In this document: in pieces, positions 20,575-29,055 of the stretch
How the letters are laid out: each line of letters begins with the position of its first letter
How positions within the stretch are numbered: the first letter of the stretch is position 1
DNA from: Hydrogenophaga sp.
Lineage (GTDB): Bacteria; Pseudomonadota; Gammaproteobacteria; Burkholderiales; Burkholderiaceae_C
Direction: 5' to 3'
Length of the DNA stretch: 62,043 bases
Assembly: GCA_030653975.1 (NCBI GenBank)
Contig: JAURYH010000042.1
Span: forward strand, 1 to 62,043
Notes under the pieces: model-generated
Databases searched by the model: none
What the model was told of the DNA's origin: nothing
Seen by the model: the letters and a program-made list of their open reading frames with translations, nothing else
Translations under genes and position numbers: made by a program

Positions 20575-21251
20575 GGATTCGTCACGCGCCCGGCACCGCG
20601 CGGCGTCAGGCTGCGTTCGATGGCGCGCATGGCTTCGAGCCGGTCGTTCAGCACCTCGATGCGGCGCTGGCTGTCGCGCAGCTGCTGCGACAGCCGCTCC
20701 ACGCTGTCTTCCAGGCGACGCTGGTCGAGCAGGCGGGCGGCCAGCAGCCGGGCCAGGGGTTTGAGGGGCGCACTGTCTGGCGCCGGGTGGGCCATGACCC
20801 GCTGCAGCAGGCCCAGCGCGCGGGCCGTGTCGGCGGGCTGGTGGCTGTGCATCAGGACCAGCGCGAGCTGGATCTGGCGCACCGGCAGGTTGCCGGGTTC
20901 ACCGAGCGCAGCCTGTTCCTGTGCCAGGCCGTTCGCTGGCAGACCCCGCAGACGGTCGGCGTAGGCGAGCACCGACTCCAGGGCCGGCGGTGTGGGGGTG
21001 TCGCCGGCCGGCGGGCTGTCCGGATTCCCGGCAGCCAGCGCGGGGGGCATCGGTGCCGGTGGGGTGGCCACTGCCGTGGTGGCGGGCGTGTGGGATGGTT
21101 CGATGGCGGGTGCCGCTGGTGGTGCGGGAGCGGGTTCCGGTGTGGCGCAGGCGCTCAGGCACACGGCAGCGCTCAGGCACAGGGCGACGCGACGCGACCG
21201 GGTCTTCAAGGGGACGCGGCGGAAAGTTCGCTGGAACGTGTCAACTGGCAT
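20571..21251 (-). CDS. qseG: QseG-like outer-membrane lipoprotein
   Basis: 226 aa. Type II signal peptide with lipobox LSAC (CLSAAVCLSAC), then a Pro/Ala-rich linker and a helical region (DRLRGLPANGLAQEQAALGE to a coiled coil near QQLRDSQRRIEVLNDRLEAM). It sits between kinase and regulator as in the enterobacterial glrK-qseG-glrR operon, where QseG activates the kinase. Sequence similarity is low-complexity, so the name rests largely on the context and lipoprotein architecture. The start at 21251 overlaps glrK by 11 bp. Confidence 0.65.
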
Positions 21252-22665
21252 GGGGCAATTCGATGCGGAAATGGGCGCCTTGGCGCGCGGGCAGCAGCTG
21301 GACACGGCCGCCGTGCGCTCCAATGTACTCGTGCACGATGGACAGGCCGATGCCGGTGCCCCTCACCGTGTCCGTGGGCTGGCGTTCACCCCGGTAAAAA
21401 GGTTCAAAAACACGGTCGCGGTCGGTTTCCGCCACGCCCGGTCCCTGGTCGATCACGTCGAGACAGGCCCGGCCGGCGTCGCTCTGCAGCACCAGACGGA
21501 CCAGTCCGCCATGGGGGGAAAAACGGATCGCGTTCGACAGCAGGTTGCCAATGGCCGAGGCCATCTTCTCGCGATCCACCGGCAGCACCATCGACGGACC
21601 TTCGGCGCGCACGCTGAGCTGGTGGGCTTGCCAGCGCAGGCGCTGGGTTTCGATCTGTTCTTCCACCAGGGCCAGCAGGTCGGTGGGTTCGCGCTGGAGC
21701 TGGCGGGCTTCAAAAGCCGCGGCGTTGAAGCGCAGCAGCGCCTCGATCTGGTGTTGCAGCAACTGGGTGTTGTGCTGCAGGATGCTCACCACCTCGGCCT
21801 GGCTGGGGTTGAGCGGCCCGGCCACACCGTCGCCCAGCACCGCCACGCCCTCGTGCAGCGAGGCCAGCGGCGTCTTGAGTTCGTGCGAAACGTGGCGCAG
21901 GAAGCGGGCCTTGTCGGCGTCCAGCTCGGTGAGCCGCAGGCGCAGCCACTCCAGCTGCTGGCTGACACGGCGCACATCGGGCGGTCCGGGGATGTCGATC
22001 GGCAGGTCGAGCCGGTTCTCGCCCAGCCCCACGATGGCTTTCTCCAGCCGCTGGAACGGCCGCGCCAGCCAGACACCAAAACCCAGCGCCATCACGGCGG
22101 CCAGGGCGATGGAGCCCAGCACCTGTTGTGTCAACTGCCGGCGGCTTTTCTCGACGCGGTCCTGCAGTGCATCGTTGCGGTTGCCGATGATGGCCTGGAC
22201 CTGCTGGGCAATCGCCGCGCTGTGGCCGTCCAGCTCGCGGAAGGCGAGGGCCACAGCGCGCTCGCGGTCCAGCGCGGTCTCCGGAGAGCCGTCCAGCAGC
22301 GCCTCGACGTCGCTCAGCTGTTGTTGCCACTGGCGCGAGAACTCGGGCGGCAGTTCGTTGCTTTCGAGCCGGCGCAGGATGTCCCTGGCGTGGCCGGCCG
22401 CTTCTTCAAAACGCTGCCGCAGCTGGCGGTCACCCAGCACCAGCGCCTGGCGGGCGGCCCGCTCCATGGTCAGGCTGCGCTCGCTGAGCGACTGGGCCGC
22501 GGTGCTCAGTGCGATCGCCTGGGTGGTGCTTTCCCGGCTCTGCGCCATGATCGTGTCGAGCGAAAACAGCGCGCGCACGGCGGCTGCACCCAGCAGCGCG
22601 CCGATGAGCACAAAGGCCACCAGCAGCAACTGGGGGAAAGAAAACCGCAGCGTCGTGGCTTTCAC
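21241..22665 (-). CDS. glrK: sensor histidine kinase GlrK (QseE)
   Basis: 474 aa. TM1 about residues 11-31, a periplasmic helical domain, TM2 about 183-200, HAMP, dimerisation domain with H261 in RHVSHELKTPLASL, and an HATPase with N-box IGNLLSNAIRFSPHG, G1 DQGPGVAETDRD and G2 GTGIGLSIVHEYIGAHGG. It phosphorylates GlrR in envelope-stress and quorum-related control. The start is a GTG at 22665; its first base pairs overlap the stop of a short repeat-encoded frame (22662-22889) that in turn begins inside the miaB stop. Confidence 0.9.
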   Translation of the reverse strand: MKATTLRFSFPQLLLVAFVLIGALLGAAAVRALFSLDTIMAQSRESTTQAIALSTAAQSLSERSLTMERAARQALVLGDRQLRQRFEEAAGHARDILRRLESNELPPEFSRQWQQQLSDVEALLDGSPETALDRERAVALAFRELDGHSAAIAQQVQAIIGNRNDALQDRVEKSRRQLTQQVLGSIALAAVMALGFGVWLARPFQRLEKAIVGLGENRLDLPIDIPGPPDVRRVSQQLEWLRLRLTELDADKARFLRHVSHELKTPLASLHEGVAVLGDGVAGPLNPSQAEVVSILQHNTQLLQHQIEALLRFNAAAFEARQLQREPTDLLALVEEQIETQRLRWQAHQLSVRAEGPSMVLPVDREKMASAIGNLLSNAIRFSPHGGLVRLVLQSDAGRACLDVIDQGPGVAETDRDRVFEPFYRGERQPTDTVRGTGIGLSIVHEYIGAHGGRVQLLPARQGAHFRIELPHAS

Positions 22666-22691
22666 CGCAGGGTGCCCCGCACCGTGGGGGC

Positions 22692-22882
22692 GCTCGTGGA
22701 AATACCTGCGCCCTGCGGTGCGGGCAGGCCTGGGAACGGCCCGGCGCGGCGCTCATGGGAATACCTTCGCCCTGCGGGCTGCGGTGCGAGCTGGCTTGGG
22801 AGCGGCCCGGCGCGGCGCTCATGGGAATACCTTCGCCCTGCGGGCTGCGGTGCGAGCTGGCTTGGGAGCGGCCCGGCGCGGC
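22692..22882 (-). repeat. 66-bp tandem repeat between miaB and glrK
   Basis: Two identical 66-bp units (22751-22816, 22817-22882) and one degenerate 59-bp unit (22692-22750). Since 66 is a multiple of three, the minus strand stays open for 75 codons (22889-22662), encoding 22-residue repeats such as RRAGPLPSQLAPQPAGRRYS. That frame starts with ATGA overlap on miaB and ends with GTGA overlap on glrK. It may be a translated linker or simply an expanding intergenic repeat. Confidence 0.85.
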
Positions 22883-22885
22883 GTC

Positions 22886-24238
22886 TCATGCGGTTTCGCG
22901 CACCATCACTTCACCGCGCAGCGAGTGCGCAAAGGTTTCGGTGATGCGCACGTCGATCATCTGACCCACCAGGCGGGTGGCGTTGGCGCCCGCCTCGAAG
23001 TTCACCACCCGGTTGCATTCGGTGCGGCCCATGAACTCGGGCGCCTGCGGGGTCGATTTGCGCGACGGCCCTTCGACCAGGATGCGCTGCACCGTGTTTT
23101 GCCGGCTGGCGCTGATGCGCGCCACGTTGGCCTCGATCACGGCCTGCAGGTGCTGCAGGCGCTGGAGTTTCACGGCGTGCGGCGTGTCGTCGGGCAGGTT
23201 GGCCGCGGGCGTGCCCGGGCGCGGGCTGAAGATGAAGCTGAAGCTGATGTCGAAACCGATGTCGTCGATCAGCTTCATCAGCTTGCCGAAGTCGTCTTCG
23301 GTTTCGCCGGGGAAACCGACGATGAAGTCGCTGCTCATGGCGAGATCGGGCCGGATGGCGCGCAGCTTGCGCACCGTGCTCTTGTATTCCATGGCGGTGT
23401 AGCCGCGCTTCATGGCCATCAGGATGCGGTCTGAACCGTGCTGCACCGGCAGGTGCAAGTGGTTCACCAGTTTCGGAAGCTTCGCGTAGGCCTCGATCAG
23501 GCGCGGCGTGAACTCGTTGGGATGGCTGGTGGTGTAGCGGATGCGCTCGATGCCCGGGATGTCGGCCACGTATTCGAGCAGCAGCGCGAAGTCGGCGATT
23601 TCCGCGGTGTCGCCCATCTTGCCCCGGTAGGCGTTGACGTTCTGGCCCAGCAGGTTGACCTCACGCACACCCTGGTCGGCCAGGCCGGCGATCTCCACCA
23701 GCACGTCCTCGAACGGCCGGCTCACCTCGTCGCCGCGGGTGTAGGGCACCACGCAGTAGCTGCAGTATTTGGAGCAGCCTTCCATGATCGACACAAAGGC
23801 CGAAGCGCCGTCGACACGCGCGGGCGGCAGGTGGTCGAACTTCTCGATTTCGGGGAAGCTGATGTCCACCTGCGGGCGGGCCATCTTCTCGCGCCGGGCC
23901 AGCAGTTCGGGCAGGCGGTGCAGGGTCTGCGGACCGAACACCACGTCCACATAGGGCGCGCGCTTGATGATCTCGGCGCCTTCCTGGCTGGCCACGCAGC
24001 CGCCGACGCCGATCAGCACCCCCTTTTTCTTCAGGTGCTGCACGCGCCCGAGGTCGGAGAACACTTTCTCCTGTGCCTTCTCGCGCACCGAGCAGGTGTT
24101 GAAGAGGATCAGGTCGGCCTCGTCCACGTTGGTGGTGGGCTCGTAACCTTCGGCGGCGTTCATCACGTCGGCCATCTTGTCCGAGTCGTACTCGTTCATC
24201 TGGCAGCCAAAGGTTTTGATAAATACTTTTTTGGTCAT
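22886..24238 (-). CDS. miaB: tRNA-2-methylthio-N6-dimethylallyladenosine synthase MiaB
   Basis: 450 aa methylthiotransferase that modifies A37 of UNN-reading tRNAs using two Fe-S clusters and SAM. UPF0004 domain with C12, C49 and C81 (auxiliary cluster); radical-SAM core with C155, C159, C162 in [18 protein letters not shown]-terminal TRAM domain ([10 protein letters not shown] ... [11 protein letters not shown]). Full length. The start ATG at 24238 matches the [20 protein letters not shown]-terminus. Likely first gene of the transcript that continues through the tandem repeat into glrK. Confidence 0.96.
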   Translation of the reverse strand: MTKKVFIKTFGCQMNEYDSDKMADVMNAAEGYEPTTNVDEADLILFNTCSVREKAQEKVFSDLGRVQHLKKKGVLIGVGGCVASQEGAEIIKRAPYVDVVFGPQTLHRLPELLARREKMARPQVDISFPEIEKFDHLPPARVDGASAFVSIMEGCSKYCSYCVVPYTRGDEVSRPFEDVLVEIAGLADQGVREVNLLGQNVNAYRGKMGDTAEIADFALLLEYVADIPGIERIRYTTSHPNEFTPRLIEAYAKLPKLVNHLHLPVQHGSDRILMAMKRGYTAMEYKSTVRKLRAIRPDLAMSSDFIVGFPGETEDDFGKLMKLIDDIGFDISFSFIFSPRPGTPAANLPDDTPHAVKLQRLQHLQAVIEANVARISASRQNTVQRILVEGPSRKSTPQAPEFMGRTECNRVVNFEAGANATRLVGQMIDVRITETFAHSLRGEVMVRETA

Positions 24239-24244
24239 GTTCGC

Positions 24245-24334
24245 TACCCCCTGCGCCGCTGCGCGGCTTCCCCCTGGAAGGGGGACCGCACTGGCGGCCC
24301 GGCAAAGCCGCTTCCGCGGTGCGCTGGGAGGGGG
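24245..24334. repeat. dispersed GC-rich intergenic repeat, copy B
   Basis: CGCCGCTGCGCGGCTTCCCCC-TGGA-AGGGGGAC followed by GGCGGCCCGGCAAAGCCGC. It is opposite in orientation to copy A and lies just upstream of miaB. Confidence 0.7.
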
Positions 24335-24353
24335 CCTGTGTAGGTTGAAGAGA

Positions 24354-24722
24354 CTACTGGCCGGCGCGCTGGCGCTTCTCGGCCGCCTCGGCCTCGGTCA
24401 GGATCCAGACGTCGTGCACCAGGCCGTGGGGTTCCACGGTGTAGTTCACCAGCAGTTGCTGGTTCACCAGTGCCCCCGACATCAACAACATGTTGTTGGT
24501 GCCCCGGATGCGGGCGCCGGGCGAGAGCTGCGCGGTTTTTCCGTCCAGCTGGATCACGGGGGGCTGCACCACGACCAGCGTGCCGCGCAGGGCATTGTCC
24601 GGAAAGGTGCGGGGTTGGTTCTGGGCCAGGGCCGCGGGCGCCAGGCCGAAGGCCAGCAGGCCGAGCGCGAGGGTGGTGGTGCGCCGGGTGGCGCGGAAGC
24701 GGGCAGAAAAGCAGCGGTTCAT
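24354..24722 (-). CDS. conserved exported protein, function unknown
   Basis: 122 aa. Signal peptide [17 protein letters not shown] with cleavage expected before QNQPRTF. The mature part is a short beta-rich domain ([40 protein letters not shown], then [20 protein letters not shown]) with no catalytic motif that I recognise. The preceding signal and clean start at 24722, plus divergence from the gene at 24911, support it as a real gene. No function is proposed. Confidence 0.65.
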   Translation of the reverse strand: MNRCFSARFRATRRTTTLALGLLAFGLAPAALAQNQPRTFPDNALRGTLVVVQPPVIQLDGKTAQLSPGARIRGTNNMLLMSGALVNQQLLVNYTVEPHGLVHDVWILTEAEAAEKRQRAGQ

Positions 24723-24910
24723 GGTATCGATCCAGAGGCTGTGGGTGGGCGGGGATGACCGCTCGCGCAAGGCAGGCGCGAGGCCTTGCATTCTCGCATG
24801 TTGGGCGCGCGGCTCAGCGGCGCGGCGCGTTGTCCGGGGCCGGGCGCTCGGGGGGCCTCCCACCGCTGGGCCGAGCCACAATGCGCCCATTCACTGCCCC
24901 TGGAGACACC

Positions 24911-25504
24911 ATGCCACGCCTTGCCCCGTTGCCGCCCGAGACCACACCCGAGCTCCAGCCGCACTTTCACTTCTTTCTCGGCACGCTGGGCTTCACCCCC
25001 AACAGCGTGCTCACCATGCAGCGCCGTCCCAAGCTGGCACAGGCCCTGGCGGTGATGAACGCGGCGGTGATGGACCCCGAGGGCGAAGTCGATCTCGGCT
25101 TTCGCCGGCTGATCGGGCATGTGGTGAGCCAGGTCTCCGGATGCCGCTACTGCCAGGCGCACACCCTGCTGGGTGCGAAGAATTTTGGCGTCAGCGAGGC
25201 CAAGCTGGCCGACATCTGGGCCTACGCCAGCAGCCCGCACTACACCGAGAAAGAGCGCCTGGCCCTCGATTTCGCGCTCGCCGCCGCCGCGCAGCCCAAC
25301 GCGGTGAGCGATGCGCAGTTCACCGAACTGCAGCGGTACTGGAACGAGGGCGAGATTGTCGAGATGCTGGGCGTGATCGCGATGTTTGCCTTCCTCAACC
25401 GCTGGAACGACACGATGGCCACGCCGCTGGAGGCGGTGCCGCAGCAGGTGGCCGAGCAGGCGCTGGGCAGCCAGGGCTGGACGCCCGGCAAACACCGGGC
25501 CTGA
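24911..25504 (+). CDS. carboxymuconolactone decarboxylase / AhpD-like family protein
   Basis: 197 aa. A CMD/AhpD-type domain with the redox CxxC in SQVSGCRYCQAHTLLGAK and a following conserved His; the helical tail EMLGVIAMFAFLNRWNDTM is characteristic of the peroxidase-related subgroup. Likely a peroxidase-type or thiol-dependent antioxidant enzyme; the substrate is not inferable. GGAG precedes the ATG at 24911. It ends just before the converging yaeQ gene. Confidence 0.8.
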   Translation: MPRLAPLPPETTPELQPHFHFFLGTLGFTPNSVLTMQRRPKLAQALAVMNAAVMDPEGEVDLGFRRLIGHVVSQVSGCRYCQAHTLLGAKNFGVSEAKLADIWAYASSPHYTEKERLALDFALAAAAQPNAVSDAQFTELQRYWNEGEIVEMLGVIAMFAFLNRWNDTMATPLEAVPQQVAEQALGSQGWTPGKHRA

Positions 25505-25513
25505 AGCGCGGGC

Positions 25514-26074
25514 TTATTTCCAGCGGATCGGCTCGATGTGCACGCTGCCCCGCGTGCTGCTGAGCGTGAGCGCGCCTTCCTGCACGGTGGCCTGCAGCTG
25601 CATGCTGCGTTCGGCCATGGCCGCCAGCGCGGGCGCGACCTCGGTGGGCAGGCGCCAGACCTGCAGTTTCTCCAGCCGCGCGAGCTTGGTCTCGATGCCG
25701 CGCCACCAGACGTCGGCCGCCGAGCCGAAGGCGTACAGGATCACCGCGTCGGCCTTGCTGCAGGCTTTGGACACCGGTTTGTCTTCGGGCTGGCCGACCT
25801 CGATCCAGATGCGTTTGCGGCCGGTGTAATCGGTCAGCGAGACGTCCGGATCGTCCGGGTCGGACAGGCCAGCGCCGAAGGTCAGCGTGCCGTCGCCCCT
25901 GCAGGTGTCCTGCAACTCGTGGGCGTGGATGGCCATGGCCACCAGGCGCACCATCATGCGTTCGTCGGTCTCGCTGGGGTGGCGGGCGAGCGTGAGTGCG
26001 TGGTCGGCGTAGTAGCCGTGGTCGATGTCTGCAATCTGCAGGTTCGCCTTGAAGATGGTGGATTTGATGGCCAT
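25514..26074 (-). CDS. yaeQ: YaeQ family protein
   Basis: 186 aa, full length: MAIKSTIFKANLQIADIDH, then HPSETDERMMVRLVAMAIHA, DYTGRKRIWIEVGQPEDKP and ADAVILYAFG. YaeQ has a PD-(D/E)xK nuclease-like fold; its cellular role is unclear, despite an old proposal that it compensates for RfaH. The start at 26074 fits the family; the longer frame upstream runs through the tRNA terminator. Not part of an obvious operon. Confidence 0.93.
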   Translation of the reverse strand: MAIKSTIFKANLQIADIDHGYYADHALTLARHPSETDERMMVRLVAMAIHAHELQDTCRGDGTLTFGAGLSDPDDPDVSLTDYTGRKRIWIEVGQPEDKPVSKACSKADAVILYAFGSAADVWWRGIETKLARLEKLQVWRLPTEVAPALAAMAERSMQLQATVQEGALTLSSTRGSVHIEPIRWK

Positions 26075-26101
26075 GAACGGTGGGGAAATGGGCCGGGCAA
26101 G

Positions 26102-26136
26102 AAAAAAGCGGACACCGTCGCCGGGGTCCGCTTTTT
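26102..26136 (-). terminator. terminator after tRNA-Met
   Basis: An 11-bp stem (26103-26113 pairing with 26126-26136) is flanked by A and T runs, so on the minus strand it ends in U residues. It begins eight bases past the tRNA 3' end. Confidence 0.85.
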
Positions 26137-26143
26137 GAGTTTC

Positions 26144-26220
26144 TGGTGGCGATAGGTGGACTTGAACCACCGACATCAGCATTATGAATGCTGCGCTCTA
26201 ACCAACTGAGCTATATCGCC
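26144..26220 (-). tRNA. tRNA-Met (CAT), elongator
   Basis: 77 nt including an encoded CCA. The acceptor stem GGCGATA/TATCGCC is perfect; D arm TAGCTCAGTTGGTTAGAG; anticodon stem CAGCA/TGCTG around TTCATAA gives anticodon CAT; the T arm GGTGGTTCAAGTCCACC has the canonical TTCAA. A fully paired first acceptor pair (G1-C72) argues against initiator tRNA. A tRNA-Ile2 (lysidine-modified CAT) is less likely from the acceptor sequence. Confidence 0.95.
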
Positions 26221-26284
26221 AACGCGGTCGGCATTGTAGCCCAATTCGAACCCCGAAAAAGAGCGCGGCCCGCGCGGCGGGCGG

Positions 26285-26692
26285 TCAGGCCGGCTTTTTC
26301 ACGTAAGACGCGCACCAGCCCTGGGCCGCCACCTGCTTGCCCGGGAACAGCGGGCATTGCCCGGCTTCCGCGCCGGCTGTGCCCTGGTACAGCCCGCAGT
26401 TGGCACAAGTCTGGCTGTCCTCGTGGTTGGGGTATTTGGTCTTGTCGGCCCGGGCCGTGTCCGCGACATAGCCGAGCGCCACGGCAGCGGCGTCCGCCTC
26501 GTCGAGCATGGGACCGCCACTGGCGTCCGGGGGCAACGGAGCGGCGGGCTCGGGTGCGGGCGGCGCCGCCATCGGGGCGGCGGGAGCCATCTCGGGCGCA
26601 GCAGCGGGCGGTGTGGCCTGGTCCGAGCAGGCCGCTGCCAGCACGGCCCCGGAGGCGGGGATCATGAAAATGAAACGGCGGCGTGTGGTCAT
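26285..26692 (-). CDS. high-potential iron-sulfur protein (HiPIP)
   Basis: 135 aa. Twin-arginine-like N-terminus (TTRRRFIFMIPASG) with a lipobox-like AAAC, a long Ala/Pro linker, then the compact HiPIP domain with four cluster cysteines in the pattern CANC-x15-C-x14-C (DSQTCANCGLYQG, QCPLFPGK, GWCASYVKK). A periplasmic one-electron carrier with a [4Fe-4S] cluster, usually between the bc1 complex and an oxidase or reaction centre. AGGAG lies upstream of the ATG at 26692. The long linker and possible lipidation suggest that it is membrane-tethered. Confidence 0.9.
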   Translation of the reverse strand: MTTRRRFIFMIPASGAVLAAACSDQATPPAAAPEMAPAAPMAAPPAPEPAAPLPPDASGGPMLDEADAAAVALGYVADTARADKTKYPNHEDSQTCANCGLYQGTAGAEAGQCPLFPGKQVAAQGWCASYVKKPA

Positions 26693-26842
26693 GGGGGTCT
26701 CCTGGGGTGGATCGGCGAGATCCACACCTTCCGGGCTCAGACCCCAACGGTCATCGCTTGCCAGAGGCGTGGAGCCGAGGCCTCTTATACGCCTGCACCA
26801 CCGGGCGCTTTGTTACAGCCTGTGTGAATTCCAACAAGGTGC

Positions 26843-27631
26843 TCACTGGTGCTGGAACACCGCCTTGCGTTTGTTCACGAAGGCGTCCATGCCTTCCTTC
26901 TGGTCGGCGGTGGCGAACAGCGCGTGGAACAGGCGGCGCTCGAACATCACGCCGTCGGCCAGACCGCCCTCAAAGGCCCGGTTGACGCACTCCTTGGCGG
27001 CCATGACGCTGGGCTGCGAAAACTCACAAATCATCAGTGCGGCGCCCAGGGCTTCGTCCATCAGCTTGTCCAGCGGCACCACGCGGCTCACCAGCCCGGC
27101 GCGCTCGGCCTCGGTGGCGTCCATCATGCGGCCGGTCAGGGCCATGTCCATGGCCTTGGCCTTGCCCACCGCGCGCGGCAGGCGCTGCGTGCCGCCGGCG
27201 CCGGGGATGATGCCCAGCTTGATCTCGGGTTGACCGAATTTGGCGTTGTCGGCGGCGATGATGAAGTCGCACATCATCGCCAGTTCGCAGCCGCCGCCCA
27301 GCGCAAAACCGCTGACCGCAGCGATCACCGGCTTGCGCACGCTGCGGATGGTTTCCCAGTTGCGGGTGATGTAGTCGCCCTTGTAGACGTCGGCGAAGGT
27401 GTAGGTCGCCATGGCGCCGATGTCGGCTCCCGCCGCGAAAGCCTTTTCGCTGCCGGTGATGATCATGCAGCCGATGTTGGCGTCGGCATCCAGCGCCTGG
27501 AGCGTGGTGCCCAGCTCGGTCATCAGCTGGTCGTTGAGCGCGTTGAGTTGTTTGGGTCGGTTCAGGGTGATGATGCCGACGCGGCCTTCGGTGCGCACGT
27601 TGATCAGTTCGGGGGTGGCGGTCTCGCTCAT
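26843..27631 (-). CDS. enoyl-CoA hydratase
   Basis: 262 aa crotonase-fold enzyme that hydrates trans-2-enoyl-CoA in beta-oxidation. CoA/oxyanion-hole segments [12 protein letters not shown] and [15 protein letters not shown] (first catalytic Glu) and [19 protein letters not shown] (second catalytic Glu) are both intact, so it is a true hydratase. It is divergent from paaG; the shared 177-bp region carries two palindromic operators. It may serve as the PaaF-type hydratase in phenylacetate breakdown, or general fatty and branched-chain acid oxidation. Confidence 0.92.
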   Translation of the reverse strand: MSETATPELINVRTEGRVGIITLNRPKQLNALNDQLMTELGTTLQALDADANIGCMIITGSEKAFAAGADIGAMATYTFADVYKGDYITRNWETIRSVRKPVIAAVSGFALGGGCELAMMCDFIIAADNAKFGQPEIKLGIIPGAGGTQRLPRAVGKAKAMDMALTGRMMDATEAERAGLVSRVVPLDKLMDEALGAALMICEFSQPSVMAAKECVNRAFEGGLADGVMFERRLFHALFATADQKEGMDAFVNKRKAVFQHQ

Positions 27632-27659
27632 GGTGTGTCCTCGGGTGGTTCGGGGTAGA

Positions 27660-27675
27660 TTGACGTAAACGTCAA
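27660..27675. promoter_or_regulatory. palindromic operator upstream of enoyl-CoA hydratase
   Basis: TTGACGTAAACGTCAA: 7-bp perfect arms around AA. It lies 28 bp upstream of the hydratase start and resembles operators of acyl-CoA-catabolism regulators such as MerR-type LiuR. The regulator is not in the window. Confidence 0.55.
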
Positions 27676-27715
27676 CTATAGCCGGGCACCATCAACGCGG
27701 GCACCCAAGGGAAAA

Positions 27716-27743
27716 CATTAACCGACCGATGGGTCGGTTAATG
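27716..27743. promoter_or_regulatory. 28-bp TetR-type operator upstream of paaG
   Basis: 12-bp perfect arms (CATTAACCGACC and its complement) flank GATG. A -10-like TAAATT follows at 27745-27750, so a bound repressor would block the paaG promoter. The ACCGACC/GGTCGGT core is of the kind used by TetR-family PaaR repressors of phenylacetate genes; this assignment is inferred. Confidence 0.7.
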
Positions 27744-27808
27744 GTAAATTGCGTGTAAACCACCCCGAACAGGCGCCGCTTCCCGACGGCCCGAGGAGAC
27801 AGCCACCC

Positions 27809-28615
27809 ATGAACGCCCCCGCTGCGGGCAGCACCGTGCTCTATGAAGAGCGCGGCGCCGTTGCCCTGATCACGCTCAACCGTCCGGACGCCCTCAACAG
27901 TTTCACGCGCCAGATGCACCGCGAACTCTGGGCCGCGCTGGATCGGGCCGAGGCCAACCCGGTGACCCGCGGGCTGGTGCTCACCGGCGCGGGTCGCGGC
28001 TTCTGCGCCGGGGCCGACCTGGCCGAGTTCGACTTCGAACCCGGGCCGGATCTGGTGAAACGCGCCGACCCGGGTCCGGTGATCGATCAGGCCTTCAACC
28101 CGACGGCGCGGCGCATCCAGTCGCTGCGTTTTCCGGTGATCGCCGCCGTCAACGGCGTGGCCGCGGGCGCGGGCGCCTCGCTGGCCATGACCTGCGACAT
28201 CGCGATCGCCGCGCCGGGCGCGAGCTTCATCCAGGCTTTCAGCAAGATCGGCCTGATTCCCGACGCGGGTGGCAGCTGGTTCCTGGTCGAGCGGCTGGGC
28301 CTGGCGCGCGCCATGGCGCTGGCCATGACCGGCGACAAGCTGCCGGCCGCGCAGGCGAAAGAGTGGGGCATGATCTGGGACGTGCAGGACGACCCTTTGG
28401 CCGCCGCGCTGGCCATGGCGGAGAAGCTGGCCGTGATGCCCACCAAGGCACTGGTCGCCACGCGCGCGCTGCTGCGCGACGCCGGCACCCGCACGCTGAA
28501 TCAGCAGCTGGATGTGGAGCGTGACACGCAGTCGGCCCTGGGCACCACGCACGATTACATCGAGGGCGTGATGGCCTTCCGTGAGAAGCGCCCGGCGCAG
28601 TTCAAGGGGGCATGA
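27809..28615 (+). CDS. paaG: PaaG-type 1,2-epoxyphenylacetyl-CoA isomerase
   Basis: 268 aa crotonase-fold enzyme. It has GRGFCAGADLAEF and GVAAGAGASLAMTCD, but the first hydratase Glu is absent and the Asp in KIGLIPDAGGSWFL is present, the pattern of PaaG isomerases that convert ring-epoxyphenylacetyl-CoA to the oxepin. GAGGAG precedes the ATG at 27809. First gene of paaG-paaI-paaK. The ring epoxidase paaABCDE and the oxepin hydrolase are not in this window. Confidence 0.88.
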   Translation: MNAPAAGSTVLYEERGAVALITLNRPDALNSFTRQMHRELWAALDRAEANPVTRGLVLTGAGRGFCAGADLAEFDFEPGPDLVKRADPGPVIDQAFNPTARRIQSLRFPVIAAVNGVAAGAGASLAMTCDIAIAAPGASFIQAFSKIGLIPDAGGSWFLVERLGLARAMALAMTGDKLPAAQAKEWGMIWDVQDDPLAAALAMAEKLAVMPTKALVATRALLRDAGTRTLNQQLDVERDTQSALGTTHDYIEGVMAFREKRPAQFKGA

Positions 28616-29055
28616 TGACGCCACAGGAACGCGCCGCCAAGGTCGGTGAATCCATGTTCGCCGTGGACGTGGCGGCCCGCGAGACCATGGGCATCGAACT
28701 GGTCAGCGTCGGGCCCGGTCGCGCCGTGCTGCGCATGCCCGTCAGGCCGCTGCACCTCAACGGCCACCAGATCTGCCACGGTGGCTTCATCTTCACGCTG
28801 GCCGACACCACTTTCGCCTACGCCTGCAACAGCTACAACAAGAATGCGGTGGCGGCCGGCTGCAGCATCGAATTCCTCAAGCCCGGCCACGCTGGCGACG
28901 TGTTGACCTGCGAAGGTGTGGAACAGACGCTGCAGGGGCGCCACGGCATTTACGACATGAAGGTCAGCAACCAGAAGGGCGAGGTGGTGGCGATGTTCAG
29001 AGGCAAGAGCGCAGTGATCCCGGGCACCATCTTTCCGGAAGAGGAAGGCGCATGA
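28612..29055 (+). CDS. paaI: PaaI phenylacetyl-CoA-type thioesterase
   Basis: 147 aa hotdog-fold thioesterase. Landmarks: the NGHQICHGGFIFTLADTTFAYA catalytic segment with conserved His-Gly-Gly and Asp, and the C-terminal KSAVIPGT. PaaI hydrolyses stalled ring-hydroxylated or dead-end CoA thioesters of the phenylacetate pathway, freeing CoA. Its ATG overlaps the paaG stop (ATGA), and its own stop overlaps the paaK start in the same manner. Confidence 0.92.
   Translation: MMTPQERAAKVGESMFAVDVAARETMGIELVSVGPGRAVLRMPVRPLHLNGHQICHGGFIFTLADTTFAYACNSYNKNAVAAGCSIEFLKPGHAGDVLTCEGVEQTLQGRHGIYDMKVSNQKGEVVAMFRGKSAVIPGTIFPEEEGA

Noticed and set aside
22755..22964. Plus-strand repeat-encoded frame (MGIPSPCG repeats) as a gene
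   Set aside because: It runs antisense into miaB, lacks a ribosome binding site, and follows from the 66-bp period. The minus-strand frame is the more interesting reading.
26144..26220. tRNA-Ile2 (CAT read as lysidine) instead of tRNA-Met
   Set aside because: The acceptor and anticodon-stem sequences fit elongator Met better; certainty would need a tRNA classifier.
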